This document shows positions 1 to 8,650 of a stretch of DNA of 64,000 nucleotides, one piece after another. Position numbers and translations under genes: made by a program. The notes beneath the pieces were generated by a model. That model did not search any database and had not been told where the DNA came from. It saw only the letters and a list, made by a program, of their open reading frames with translations. The DNA comes from Devosia oryziradicis. Its GTDB lineage: Bacteria; Pseudomonadota; Alphaproteobacteria; Rhizobiales; Devosiaceae. The stretch covers positions 1,957,001 through 2,021,000 of the forward strand of contig NZ_CP068047.1 in NCBI RefSeq assembly GCF_016698645.1, given 5' to 3'. The number at the start of each line of letters is the position of its first letter. The stretch's first letter is position 1.

Positions 1-1258
1 TGTAGCTGGGGAAGTAGCCGAAGGCACCGCCCGGCCAGTGCACGTCTTGCATCGGGCCATCCTTGGGGTCGTTGATCGTTGAGATGCCCAGATACTCGGT
101 CATCTTGGCGTCCCACGCCTCGGGGATCTGGCTGGCCTCGAGTTTGCCGTTGATCAGGTCCTGCTCCAGTTCGTAGCGCAGGATGACATGGAGCGGGTAC
201 GTGACCTCGTCGGCATCGACACGGATATAACCCCGCTCGACGAAGTTCACCTCGTTGAGGATATCGGCGATCTCCCAGCCCGGAATGGCATCTGCACCCA
301 GGTGCTGATGCACCAGCGGCAGCATGAATTCCCAGAATTCGGGGCTACGGGCGAGCTGCATTTCGACGAATAGCGACTGCGATTCATGGATGCCCATGCC
401 GCGAGCCTTGCCCAGCGGCCAATGCGACCATTCTTTCGGCAGGCCCTGCTCGTAGAGCGCATGGCCGGTTTCGTGCAGCACGCCCATGAGCGAACTCAGG
501 AACTCGTCGGTGCGGTAGCGTGTCGTCATGCGCACGTCTGAGGGTACGCCGCCGCAGAAGGGGTGGTGCGATACGGCAAGCGAGCCATGGGTAAAGTCGA
601 AGCCAACCGCGCGCATCGCCGCAAGACCCAGTTCGCGCTGCTTCTCGATCGGGTAGGGCGCGTTGAGCGTCTTGCGCGGACGCTTGGCGAGCCGGCGCTC
701 CTGCGCGTCGAGGGCCTCGGGCACGAAACCCTTGAGGAAGCCCTTGAGGTCATCGAAGACCAGGTTGAGATCGGCGGTACGATTGCCCGGATCATACTGC
801 TCCATCAATGCGTCATAGGGCGCCAGCTTCAACGCCTCGGCGCGCAACTGTGACTCCTCCCGAACCAGCGCCACCACGCCCTCGAGCGCGGGCAGGAAGC
901 TGTCCCAATCGCCCTTGGCCCGTAGTTCGCGCCATAGCTGCTCGGAGCGCATCGTGGCGGCGGTACGGCGCTCGACGAACTCGGTCGGGAGGCACGTGGC
1001 ATTGGTATACTGCCGCTTGAATTCGGCCAAAGCCAGCTTCTGGTCCTCGGTCTCGGGTTTCGCCGCCTCGATCCAGTCGGCGATATCAGGCGCGGTCGCC
1101 TGCGCATGGTACATGCCTGCCAGGTTCGACATGGCTTCGGCTCGCTTCTCGCCGCCGCCCACGGCCATATGGGTGGCTTCGTCGGCACCAAGGATCGAGA
1201 GCGCATGCTCCAGCGCTTCGAGCTTGCGACCGAGATCATCGAGTTTCTGGAAGGACAT
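1..1258 (-). CDS. Carboxypeptidase Taq-type metallopeptidase (M32), 3' end outside window
   Basis: Zinc metallocarboxypeptidase of family M32, a cytosolic enzyme that trims residues from peptide C-termini. The visible 419 residues carry the family signatures: HPFCGG at 232-237, the zinc motif HETGH at 262-266 followed by ALYEQG, then GIHESQS and the late GYFPSY stretch at the cut edge. M32 proteins are usually about 500 residues, so roughly 80 C-terminal residues lie beyond base 1. The ATG at 1258 is preceded by GGAG eight bases upstream. It is divergent from the gene at 1346. Family assignment is firm; the natural substrate is not known. Confidence 0.93.
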   Translation of the reverse strand, partial: MSFQKLDDLGRKLEALEHALSILGADEATHMAVGGGEKRAEAMSNLAGMYHAQATAPDIADWIEAAKPETEDQKLALAEFKRQYTNATCLPTEFVERRTAATMRSEQLWRELRAKGDWDSFLPALEGVVALVREESQLRAEALKLAPYDALMEQYDPGNRTADLNLVFDDLKGFLKGFVPEALDAQERRLAKRPRKTLNAPYPIEKQRELGLAAMRAVGFDFTHGSLAVSHHPFCGGVPSDVRMTTRYRTDEFLSSLMGVLHETGHALYEQGLPKEWSHWPLGKARGMGIHESQSLFVEMQLARSPEFWEFMLPLVHQHLGADAIPGWEIADILNEVNFVERGYIRVDADEVTYPLHVILRYELEQDLINGKLEASQIPEAWDAKMTEYLGISTINDPKDGPMQDVHWPGGAFGYFPSY

Positions 1259-1345
1259 GCGGCATACTCCGGGTTTGCCCAAGGTCTTTCACAGTGCGCA
1301 ATTTCGATCAAGCCGCGGGTGGCGCCGATGCGCTATGATGGCGCC

Positions 1346-1711
1346 ATGACCGATAACAGCACCATCAAGATCCGGCCGCACAGCGTCAACGGCGTCATGG
1401 TCGACCAGACCATGCTGCTGCCCAGTGCCGAGGCCATAGCCCGGCAGATACAGGCGGTGCCGGCGGGCGAAACGCGCTCCCTTGCCGACCTGCGTGCGGC
1501 GCTGGCAATGCAGTATGGGGTGGAAGCGACCTGCCCCGTAACCACACAACGCATGATCAAGATCGTCGCCGCCAAGTCCGTGGCCGATCATCAGGCGGGT
1601 CGACGCGCCGTTCCGTTCTGGCGCGTGGTTGATCCCGACAAGCCCAACAGCAACAAGCTGGCGGGTGGACGCGAATTCATCCTGGCCCGCCGCAAGGACG
1701 AGCAGGCCTGA
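1346..1711 (+). CDS. Small MGMT/ATL-like DNA-binding-domain protein
   Basis: 121-residue protein of uncertain function. Its middle (VPAGETRSLADLRAAL, then a TTQRMIKIV stretch) and end (AVPFWRVVDPD followed by KLAGG) follow the pattern of the winged-helix domain of O6-alkylguanine-DNA alkyltransferases, where the usual motif is PCHRV. Here the reactive cysteine position is not cysteine (PFWRVV), so alkyl transfer is not expected; alkyltransferase-like (ATL) proteins, which flag lesions without repairing them, have a comparable replacement. No clear Shine-Dalgarno is seen before the ATG at 1346; longer upstream starts would run into the divergent peptidase gene. The relationship is read by eye and is moderate. 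Confidence 0.6.
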   Translation: MTDNSTIKIRPHSVNGVMVDQTMLLPSAEAIARQIQAVPAGETRSLADLRAALAMQYGVEATCPVTTQRMIKIVAAKSVADHQAGRRAVPFWRVVDPDKPNSNKLAGGREFILARRKDEQA

Positions 1712-1862
1712 GCGCCTGCAATGGGGAAGAGGCGCAGCCGGGGGGACTGCGCCTCTGGGAAGGTCGGGTCTGTTCTGGATCCGACCGGGCAGGGCCTTCT
1801 GGCATCTGCCGGGGAGCCTTGCCGCGCCATTGGGGGATGCGCGGCAGGGAAACTGGCCTGCC

Positions 1863-2600
1863 TTAGAAGGGCAGGATGGCGTCCATCGCCTGCTGGCCGT
1901 AGCGCGGCTGCTGCATGTTGGTGATCTGGCCGCGACCGCCGTAGGAGATGCGGGCTTCGGCAATCTTGGACGACAGGATGGTGTTGTTGGCCTGGATGTC
2001 GGAGGGACGCACGATGCCGGCGACGATCAGGTCGCGCACTTCGAAATTCACCCGGACTTCCTGCCGCCCTTCGATGACCAGGTTGCCATTGGGCAGCACC
2101 TGGGTCACGACCGCCGCCACCGAGGTTTCGAGGCTTTCCGAGCGGTTGACCGAGCCGTTGCCGCGATTGGTGAGGCCGGAGTCGAACTGGATCATGGCCG
2201 AAGGATCGATGCTGCCGGCGCTGAGATTGTCGACGGCCACGCCAAAGATGCCGCCCATGCCAGCGGTATTGGTAGCGTTGCGGCCTGACTGGGTGGTGTT
2301 GGCGATCTTGGCGCTGTCATCGATCGTCACCATCACGGTCAGGATATCGCCGATGCGGTGGGCGCGTTCATCCTTGAAGAAACCGCGCGCCGACGTGCGG
2401 TACAGCGAATTGGGCTGGTAGGTGTCGGCAATGGCTTCCGGCATGGGCATATGTACCGGCTGGTAACCGGCCGTGGTGGTCGGATCGGCAATGGCGGTCA
2501 GCGGCGGAGCCTGCCCGACGCTGGCGAGCTGGTCCATGGTGCTGCAGCCTGCAAGGGTTGCCGTCAGCGTCAGGAGGGTGGCAAGTTTGAAAAAGTTCAT
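1863..2600 (-). CDS. flgH: Flagellar L-ring protein FlgH
   Basis: Outer-membrane lipoprotein that forms the L ring around the flagellar rod. The 245-residue product starts with a lipoprotein signal (LTATLAGC, Cys19 as the lipidation site) and continues with the FlgH core: SLYRTSARGFFKDERAHRIGD, ILTVMVTIDDSAKI, and the C-terminal LIVAGIVRPSDIQANNTI with AEARISYGGRG. Length matches the family. AGGAG lies eight bases before the ATG. It is the last gene of the minus-strand run flgF-flgG-flgA-flgH, 21 bases after flgA; flgI (P ring), often between flgA and flgH in rhizobia, is not here. Confidence 0.96.
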   Translation of the reverse strand: MNFFKLATLLTLTATLAGCSTMDQLASVGQAPPLTAIADPTTTAGYQPVHMPMPEAIADTYQPNSLYRTSARGFFKDERAHRIGDILTVMVTIDDSAKIANTTQSGRNATNTAGMGGIFGVAVDNLSAGSIDPSAMIQFDSGLTNRGNGSVNRSESLETSVAAVVTQVLPNGNLVIEGRQEVRVNFEVRDLIVAGIVRPSDIQANNTILSSKIAEARISYGGRGQITNMQQPRYGQQAMDAILPF

Positions 2601-2621
2601 TGGTCTATCTCCTGAAGGCTA

Positions 2622-3566
2622 TCAAAGGCCGGCAAGTTCGAGGGGTGCAGCGCTGACTTGGACGGCGCCGGCCGAAATGGCGGTGGCGCTGATGACGCGC
2701 TTGGACATGAGGTTGATGACCTGCACCATTCCGCCCGCGGCGGCGCCGGTCACGGCCTGGCCCTTGACGGTCAGCGTCATCGGGCCCTGGCGGAAATAGA
2801 TGGTCACGGGGTCGTTCTTGCTGATCAGCAGGGGCACGCTGACGTCCGAAGCCTTGAGCATCATGCCTTCGCGGCTCTGGCGTACCAGGCTCTTGCCGAC
2901 GACATCTTCCAATCGCGGCACGCCCGTGCTCTCGACGAATTTGAGCGGCACCGGCCGCATCTCGATGTTCTCGGCCGACAACAGGGTGCCCGCGGGAAGG
3001 CTGGCATTGATATGGGGAGCCGCGATCATCAGCTCGATCGAGCCGGAAACGTCCAGCGGCTGCTCCATGCCGGCAATGGTGAAGCGGGCGGTGAAGGCGC
3101 CGTTGCCTGGCAGGTAGCGCAGGTTGATGATGGTGGCCGGTTCGGCGACTGCCTCGGCATTGACCGGCTGGACAGGCACCGAGAACAGGGTGTCGACCGT
3201 CATGCCGTCGGTGATGATGCCCCGTCCGGCCAGGTCGGCGGCGATGAGGTCGGAGAGCACGCGTTCATCGACCACGGCGGCGGCGCGGGTCACACGGACG
3301 CCGTCGAGGCCGCCGTTCTCGAAATCACTGATGCCGACGCGGGCGAGAGCCGCGCCGATGTCGGAAATGCTGACCATTCCGGTGGTGCCTGGCTTGGGTG
3401 CGCGGAACAGCGGCTGCTCGGCACCGGCACCGGCCGCCTCGAACATGTCGCCGACGGTTACGATGGGAGCGGTAACCACGATTTCGGCCTTGAGCAGCGG
3501 CGTGGCCCAGGCACTGCCCGACAACAGCAGGCCGGCGAAGGTGGCGATTGCGGAACGCAGGATCAT
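2622..3566 (-). CDS. flgA: Flagellar P-ring assembly chaperone FlgA
   Basis: Periplasmic protein that helps the P-ring protein FlgI assemble around the rod. About 314 residues with an N-terminal signal peptide (hydrophobic stretch FAGLLLSGSAWA, likely cut near residue 22) and a C-terminal SAF-like region (LLSAENIEMRPVPL, DVVGKSLVRQSREGMMLKASDV, then VTIYFRQGPMTLTVKGQA), the conserved FlgA segment. A GTG directly in front (3569) is an alternative start; both are within reach of a GAGGGGG Shine-Dalgarno. It follows flgG after about a dozen bases and precedes flgH, so it is translated in one operon with rod and ring components. Confidence 0.94.
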   Translation of the reverse strand: MILRSAIATFAGLLLSGSAWATPLLKAEIVVTAPIVTVGDMFEAAGAGAEQPLFRAPKPGTTGMVSISDIGAALARVGISDFENGGLDGVRVTRAAAVVDERVLSDLIAADLAGRGIITDGMTVDTLFSVPVQPVNAEAVAEPATIINLRYLPGNGAFTARFTIAGMEQPLDVSGSIELMIAAPHINASLPAGTLLSAENIEMRPVPLKFVESTGVPRLEDVVGKSLVRQSREGMMLKASDVSVPLLISKNDPVTIYFRQGPMTLTVKGQAVTGAAAGGMVQVINLMSKRVISATAISAGAVQVSAAPLELAGL

Positions 3567-3579
3567 CACGAGAGCCCCC

Positions 3580-4365
3580 TCAACGCAGCTGGCTGGTGGC
3601 CTGCATCATCTGATCGGCGCCTGAGATGACACGGGCGTTCATCTCGTAGGCGCGCTGGGCAGCGATGAGGTCGGCGATTTCGGTGACGGAATTGACGTTG
3701 GCCATTTCGAGGTAGCCCTGCAGCAGGTCGCCGGCACCGTCGGCATTGGGCACGGCAACCTGGGCGGGGCCGCTGGCGGCCGTTTCGAGGAACAGGTTGT
3801 CACCCATCGATTCCAGGCCCGACTTGTTGACGAAGCGGGCGAGCTGGAGCTGACCGAGCTGGGTAGGAGTGGTTGCATTGTCGAGATAGGCGCTGACCAT
3901 GCCATCCGGTGAGATGGCGACGCCGTCGGCGGTGCCGGGAATGGTGATGCCGGGGTCGATGGTATAGCCGGTCGAGGTGACGATCGTGCCATCCGGCGAC
4001 CGCTCGAAGGAGCCGTCGCGGGTGTAGCCGGTGCGCCCATCGGGCAGTTGCACCATGAAGAAGCCCTCGCCGCGGATGGCCACATCGAGTTCGCGCTCAG
4101 TGATGTTGACTGTACCCTGGCTCATGACGCGCGGGGTGGAGACCGTGCGCACGCCCGAACCGATTTCGAGGCCTGCTGGGATCAGGGTACCCTGGTCCGA
4201 AGTCTGCGAACCGGCCCGCGTGATCTGCTGGTAGAGCAGGTCTTCGAACTCGGCGCGCTGGCGCTTGTAGCCAGTGGTCCGCATGTTGGCGATATTGTTG
4301 GAAATGACTTCGACGTTGCGTTCCTGGGCGCTCATGCCGGTCGATGCGATGTAGAGAGCTTTCAT
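3580..4365 (-). CDS. flgG: Flagellar distal rod protein FlgG
   Basis: Distal rod subunit connecting the MS-ring-proximal rod to the hook. The 261-residue protein has the rod/hook family N-terminus (MKALYIASTGMSAQERNVEVISNN, with the ANMRTTGYK signature), the central GEGFFMVQLPDGRTGYTRDG motif, and the C-terminal helix with EMANVNSVTEIADLIAAQRAYE. Length is the usual size for FlgG. It lies 15 bases after flgF and just before flgA in the same strand, as in Caulobacter. No oddities seen. Confidence 0.97.
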   Translation of the reverse strand: MKALYIASTGMSAQERNVEVISNNIANMRTTGYKRQRAEFEDLLYQQITRAGSQTSDQGTLIPAGLEIGSGVRTVSTPRVMSQGTVNITERELDVAIRGEGFFMVQLPDGRTGYTRDGSFERSPDGTIVTSTGYTIDPGITIPGTADGVAISPDGMVSAYLDNATTPTQLGQLQLARFVNKSGLESMGDNLFLETAASGPAQVAVPNADGAGDLLQGYLEMANVNSVTEIADLIAAQRAYEMNARVISGADQMMQATSQLR

Positions 4366-4380
4366 GGCAGGATCCTCAGG

Positions 4381-5121
4381 TTACGCGTTGGCGTCGCCAA
4401 GACGCTGGATGGCGGTGCGGCGCAGCTCATCCTGCTTCTGGGCGAGGTTGGCGGCCGATTCATATGCGCGTTGCACGCGGATCATTTCGGCCATCTCAGT
4501 CACTCCCGAGACGTTGGACTTTTCGGTGAAACCCTGCATCGCCCGGCTATTGGCTGCCACCAGTGGCTGGCCGCCGGCCCACAGGTTGCTGCCTTCGCGG
4601 GTCAGAGCCTGCGGATTGGCGAATTCGACCAGGCGCAACCGGCCTTTCGGCCCTGCACTGGTGCTGATCGAGCCGTCCGATGCGATGAGGATACCGGTCT
4701 CTTCCGGGGCGAACTGGATGGGACCGCCTTCGCCAAGCACCGGGTTGCCGTTGAGATCGACCAGCGTGCCATTGGCGCTGAGCTGGAAGGCGCCCGACTT
4801 GGTCCAGCGTTCGCCAGCCTGTGTCTGAACCGCGAAGAAGCCGTCGCCATTGAGGCCGACATCGAGCTCATTGCCGGTCTGCACCATGGCGCCGCTGCTC
4901 AGGTCATGCGTGGTGGCCCAGTCCTGGACATAGGACAGAGGCTGGTCGAGGCGGGGGAAGTCCCGGTCGCGGGCCACCGGCATCACATATTCTTCAAACA
5001 GGATGTTCTCTGCCTTGAAGCCGGTCGTGTTGATGTTGGCCATGTTGTTGGCCACGACATCCATCTGCCGCTGGAGCGCGATCTGCCTGGAAAGGCCGAT
5101 CAGTTGCGCGTTCTCGATCAT
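4381..5121 (-). CDS. flgF: Flagellar proximal rod protein FlgF
   Basis: Proximal rod subunit. The 246-residue product from the ATG at 5121 begins MIENAQLIGLSRQIALQ and has the NMANINTTGFKAEN rod signature, the mid-protein LNGDGFFAVQTQAG motif, and the C-terminal VSGVTEMAEMIRVQRAYE. A longer reading frame to 5232 exists but its extra 37 residues do not resemble the family, so I chose the internal start. First gene of the flgF-G-A-H operon; the intergenic region behind it is shared with divergent fliL. Confidence 0.95.
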   Translation of the reverse strand: MIENAQLIGLSRQIALQRQMDVVANNMANINTTGFKAENILFEEYVMPVARDRDFPRLDQPLSYVQDWATTHDLSSGAMVQTGNELDVGLNGDGFFAVQTQAGERWTKSGAFQLSANGTLVDLNGNPVLGEGGPIQFAPEETGILIASDGSISTSAGPKGRLRLVEFANPQALTREGSNLWAGGQPLVAANSRAMQGFTEKSNVSGVTEMAEMIRVQRAYESAANLAQKQDELRRTAIQRLGDANA

Positions 5122-5406
5122 CGCTGATCCCCGGAATGTTAACGTCCCCGAGACTGCCGGCTTCCCCAAGCCTGCCGCCTCGCAATTTACATTGCAGAAA
5201 CCATGCCAGGTCGCAAAATTTAATAAAATCAAATGGATAGCGAAAGGCGACCGCTAACCTTGCCGCGCTATCCTTTCCCTGCGCGGCAAAAGCTGCCCGG
5301 CAAATTTTGCCGCTTCAGGCGCTTTGTAACCAATCATTAACCATCGGGCGCTTAGCTGGACCAACAGCCGGAATCGTCCGGGAAGCCTCGTATTTGGCAG
5401 GTTGGC
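5122..5406. promoter_or_regulatory. Divergent flgF / fliL intergenic region
   Basis: 285 bp separate the two oppositely oriented flagellar operons and hold no credible gene. The part nearest flgF has an A/T-rich patch (5217-5235) unusual in this GC-rich DNA, and the part nearest fliL carries a CtrA-like site (listed separately). Transcription start points cannot be read from the sequence with confidence. Confidence 0.6.
5326..5340 (+). promoter_or_regulatory. CtrA-like box upstream of fliL (GTAA-N7-TTAA)
   Basis: GTAACCAATCATTAA, followed by CCAT, fits the CtrA recognition pattern TTAA-N7-TTAA with one mismatch and the typical TTAACCAT right half. It is 67 bases before the fliL start, in the divergent flgF/fliL promoter region. 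CtrA directly activates early flagellar genes in Caulobacter and other Alphaproteobacteria; the role here is inferred. Confidence 0.5.
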
Positions 5407-5925
5407 ATGGCCGCGGAAGCAGAAGTCGAAGAAGGCGCCCCGGCCAAGAAGGGGATACCCAAGCTCTTCATCATCATCGGTGCGGCTGCCATCGTCGTGC
5501 TGCTGGGCGGCGCTGGCCTGTTCTTTTTCCTGTCATCCGGCTCCGCGCCGGCGGAAGGGGAGCATGCGGCCGACGGTGCCGCTACCGATGGACATGGCGG
5601 TACGGCGGCAGCCGGCCATACCTTCATCTTCAATCTTCCGCCGATGATCGTGAACCTCAATGGCGAAGAGGGGCAGAAGGAGGCTTTCATGAAGCTGACC
5701 GTCGCCCTGGAAGTCGCCAATGAGGAGACCATGCTGGCGATCCAGCCGAGCATGGCCAAGGTGGTCGATGCGTTCCAGGTCTACATGCGCGAGCTGCGCC
5801 GCTCCGACCTTGAGGGCTCAGCTGGGGTCTATCGTCTCAAGGAAGAGCTGCTGCGTCGCGTCAATGTCGCGATCTATCCCACGCGCGTGGAGTCCATCCT
5901 GTTCAAGGAAATCCTGGTGCAGTGA
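5407..5925 (+). CDS. fliL: Flagellar basal body-associated protein FliL
   Basis: Single-pass inner-membrane protein that surrounds and supports the stator at the flagellar motor. 172 residues: a short charged cytoplasmic N-terminus with a KKGIPKL stretch, a transmembrane helix at about 20-40 (LFIIIGAAAIVVLLGGAGLF), a flexible Gly/Ala/His linker, then the periplasmic FliL domain (FNLPPMIVNL, LKLTVALEV-like segment) ending in the conserved LFKEILVQ. The stop overlaps the next start (TGATG), so fliL and fliM are translationally coupled. First gene of the plus-strand block. Confidence 0.94.
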   Translation: MAAEAEVEEGAPAKKGIPKLFIIIGAAAIVVLLGGAGLFFFLSSGSAPAEGEHAADGAATDGHGGTAAAGHTFIFNLPPMIVNLNGEEGQKEAFMKLTVALEVANEETMLAIQPSMAKVVDAFQVYMRELRRSDLEGSAGVYRLKEELLRRVNVAIYPTRVESILFKEILVQ

Positions 5926-7106
5926 TGGCTGGCCCTACCGAACAGGACAAGCTTGCCGATGAATGGGGCCTCGACGGGGTCGTGGGTGCCGATGACGTCG
6001 TCAATGACGAGGACATGACCGACGAGGAAAAGGCCGCCGCGGCCGCCGCGGAATGGGCCGCGATGATCGAGGGCACCGACGCCGCCGGCGATGGCGGTGC
6101 CGATCGCGTCCTCAACCAGGACGAAATCGACAGCCTGCTCGGTTTCGATGCCAGCGTCGGCAGCAATGTCGAACTGACGGGCGTCCAGGCGCTGATCAAT
6201 TCGGCCCTGGTCAGCTACGAGCGTCTGCCGATGCTCGAAATCGTCTTTGACCGCCTGGTGCGGCTGGCGACGACCTCGCTGCGCAATTTCACGTCCGACA
6301 ATGTCGAAGTCACCATGGACTCGATTTCCTCGGTGCGCTTCGGGGATTACCTCAATTCCATCCCGCTGCCGGCCATTCTGTCCGTCATCAAGGCTGAGGA
6401 ATGGGAGAATTACGGGCTGCTGACGGTCGACTCCAGCCTGATCTATTCGATGATCGACGTGCTGCTGGGCGGGCGCCGGGTTGGCGGCAATATCCGCGTG
6501 GAAGGCCGCCCCTATACCACCATCGAAATGGCATTGGCCCGCCGGATGATCGAGGTGATCCTCGACGACACCCATCGCGCATTCGAGCCGGTGACCCAGG
6601 TCAATTTCAAGCTCGAGCGCATGGAGACCAACCCGCGCTTCGCAGCGATCTCCCGCCCGGGCAATGCCGCCATCCTGATCGAGCTGCGCATCGAGATGGA
6701 CGACCGTGGCGGCAAGATCGAAATTCTCCTGCCATACGCGACCATCGAGCCCATCCGCGAACAGCTGCTGCAGATGTTCATGGGCGAAAAGTTTGGCCGC
6801 GATCCGATCTGGGAAGGCCACCTTGCGACCGAAATCTACGCCGCCGACGTAGAGGTCGAGGCCGTGCTGCACGAGCAGGACCTTCCCCTTTCGCGCATGC
6901 TGTCGATCAAGCCGGGCGATACGGTGATGTTCGATCGAACCCCGACCGATCCGGTACGGCTGCGCTGCGGCGATGTCGAGCTCACCGAGGCGATCATGGG
7001 CCATATCGGCAACCACGTATCCGTGCGGGTTTCCCGCCCGCTCAACCCGCCCAAGGTCACCATGGCGGCCTTCGAGGCCATCGACGAGAATATGGAAGGA
7101 CGATGA
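5925..7106 (+). CDS. fliM: Flagellar motor switch protein FliM
   Basis: C-ring protein that binds CheY-P and FliG and controls rotation direction. 393 residues with the CheY-binding motif LNQDEIDSLLGF at 63-74, a middle domain with MLEIVFDRLVRLATTSLRN and LLTVDSSLIYSMIDVLLGGR, and a C-terminal SpoA-type domain (EVEAVLHEQDLPLSRMLSIKPGD). The CheY-binding motif normally sits at the extreme N-terminus; here an acidic, Ala-rich extension of about 62 residues precedes it. The ATG overlaps the fliL stop; a GTG one codon earlier is possible. fliN is not in the window. Confidence 0.96.
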   Translation: MAGPTEQDKLADEWGLDGVVGADDVVNDEDMTDEEKAAAAAAEWAAMIEGTDAAGDGGADRVLNQDEIDSLLGFDASVGSNVELTGVQALINSALVSYERLPMLEIVFDRLVRLATTSLRNFTSDNVEVTMDSISSVRFGDYLNSIPLPAILSVIKAEEWENYGLLTVDSSLIYSMIDVLLGGRRVGGNIRVEGRPYTTIEMALARRMIEVILDDTHRAFEPVTQVNFKLERMETNPRFAAISRPGNAAILIELRIEMDDRGGKIEILLPYATIEPIREQLLQMFMGEKFGRDPIWEGHLATEIYAADVEVEAVLHEQDLPLSRMLSIKPGDTVMFDRTPTDPVRLRCGDVELTEAIMGHIGNHVSVRVSRPLNPPKVTMAAFEAIDENMEGR

Positions 7107-7534
7107 TGTTCGGTTTGCCCCTGGGCCTACTTGTGGAAGGCGCTGTCGCCGTTCTGCTCGCGCTGACAATCGGATACTGCATCGTGCTCAACCAGCGCCT
7201 AAAGCGGCTGCATGCCGACAAGGACGTGATGCGGCAGATGGTGGCCGACCTTGTGGGGGCGACCAACCTTGCCAATCAGGCGATCAAGGAGCTCAAGCAG
7301 ACGGCCGTCGAAGCCGACCTGTCGCTCAATTCGCGCCTTGAAGAGGCCGAACGCTTCGGCATCGAGCTGGCCAACCACGTCAATGCCGGCACGGTTTTGA
7401 TGGAGCGGATCGCCAAGATCACCAGCGTGGCGCGCCACAGCCAGGCCATCGAGCCGGTCGAGCAGCCCAACAAGGTGCAGTCCGCATTGGAGCAGCTATC
7501 GGCCCGCGTCCGCACTCGTGGAGCCGCCGCGTGA
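7103..7534 (+). CDS. DUF6468-type membrane-anchored coiled-coil protein in flagellar operon
   Basis: 143-residue protein of unknown function. One N-terminal transmembrane helix (GLLVEGAVAVLLALTIGYCIV) is followed by a cytoplasmic, helix-forming charged region (KRLHADKDVMRQMVADLVGATNLANQAI and on) and a short polar tail. I recognise it as the DUF6468 family, which accompanies fliM and motE in alphaproteobacterial flagellar loci. The start overlaps the fliM stop (ATGA, or ATG at 7106) and its own stop overlaps the next start (GTGA), so it is locked into the operon. A stator- or C-ring-associated structural role is an inference. Confidence 0.8.
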   Translation: MMFGLPLGLLVEGAVAVLLALTIGYCIVLNQRLKRLHADKDVMRQMVADLVGATNLANQAIKELKQTAVEADLSLNSRLEEAERFGIELANHVNAGTVLMERIAKITSVARHSQAIEPVEQPNKVQSALEQLSARVRTRGAAA

Positions 7535-8634
7535 CCCAAATCCGTCTCCTGCCGGTCGTTGTTCTGGCCATCGCCGCCTTGCTGGTGCTCAAGACCCTCG
7601 GTCTTGTCACCAATGGCGGCTATGTGCTGACCGGCATTGGGACGGTTCAGGCGTCCGGCACCGGTTCTGGCTCTGCCGCTGGAACCACGGAGACCGATTC
7701 TACGGTCACCCCGGCTGGCGAGCCCACCATCGAAGATACCAGTCCCACCATCGCCGATCCCGCGCCGACGCTTGGCGCCGAGCCCGCCGAAGCAGGCGGC
7801 CACGGGGCGCCAGCCGCTGAGGCAGCCGATGCCGGCGGTGATCACGGCGCCCCGGCCGCCGACGCGGCCGCGACGACCGAAGGGGAGGCCGATGCCGGAC
7901 ATGCCGCCGCGCCCGGCACCAACTGCGTGGTCTCCAATGCCTCGATTACCGACGGTGGCGAGGTGGTGCTGAACCCGGCTTCAGGAACTGCCGATGCCGG
8001 TGGGCACGGCGCACCAGCCGCCGCAAGCGAGGCCGCTCCGGAGGAAGAGCCGGTCGTCGTTCCCGAAGACAGCTTTGCTGCGCAGATGACGACCGATTGC
8101 CTGCCCTCGGGCGATGTGGTGCCGATGGAAATCAGCGACGACGGCAAGATCGTTCCGCTGGTCAGCGCCGATGGCGTTTCGGGCACCGAACAGCAGTTGC
8201 TGGAGCGACTGACCGCCCGCCGCACCGAGTTGCAGCAATATGAGCAGGATCTGGCGATGCGCGAATCCATCGTCGATGCCGCCGAGAAGCGCATCGAGGA
8301 GCGCACGGCGACGCTGGAGGCCCTGGAGGCCCAGATTTCCGCGCTGGTCGACCAGCGCGAGGAAATGGAGACCGGTCAGTTTGCCGGCATCGTGGCCATG
8401 TATGAGAACATGAAGCCCAAGGACGCCGCCAACATCTTCAACAACCTGGAAATGGATGTCTTGCTGCGGGTCGCCAAGACCATGAGCCCACGCAAGATGG
8501 CGCCCATTCTGGCCCAGATGAACGCCACCCGTGCCCAGGAACTGACGGTGCAGATGGCGGCCCTGGCCGATCGTCCTGCCTCCGAAATGACCCCTGAGGA
8601 TTTGGCCGCTCTGCCCCAAATCGTTGGTCAATAA
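7531..8634 (+). CDS. MotE-like protein with FliG-middle/MgtE-N-like C-terminus
   Basis: 367 residues with an N-terminal signal or anchor helix (LLPVVVLAIAALLVLKTLGL), about 170 residues of low-complexity Ala/Gly/Glu/Thr linker rich in HGAPAA repeats, a coiled coil near 220-280 (LTARRTELQQYEQDLAMRE and on), and a C-terminal domain with FAGIVAMYENMKPKDAANIF, LLRVAKTMSPRKMAPILAQM. This last part is the MgtE-N/FliG-middle fold seen in MotE, the periplasmic chaperone of MotC in Sinorhizobium. The start is GTG overlapping the previous stop. The long linker makes it bigger than the rhizobial MotE. The neighbour at 8756 is the natural candidate partner. Confidence 0.82.
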   Translation: MTQIRLLPVVVLAIAALLVLKTLGLVTNGGYVLTGIGTVQASGTGSGSAAGTTETDSTVTPAGEPTIEDTSPTIADPAPTLGAEPAEAGGHGAPAAEAADAGGDHGAPAADAAATTEGEADAGHAAAPGTNCVVSNASITDGGEVVLNPASGTADAGGHGAPAAASEAAPEEEPVVVPEDSFAAQMTTDCLPSGDVVPMEISDDGKIVPLVSADGVSGTEQQLLERLTARRTELQQYEQDLAMRESIVDAAEKRIEERTATLEALEAQISALVDQREEMETGQFAGIVAMYENMKPKDAANIFNNLEMDVLLRVAKTMSPRKMAPILAQMNATRAQELTVQMAALADRPASEMTPEDLAALPQIVGQ

Positions 8635-8650
8635 GGCTTTACCGATTGAC

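Noticed and set aside
5138..5150. GTTAACGT near flgF as a CtrA site
   Set aside because: Only one half-site is present, without a second TTAA at seven bases distance.
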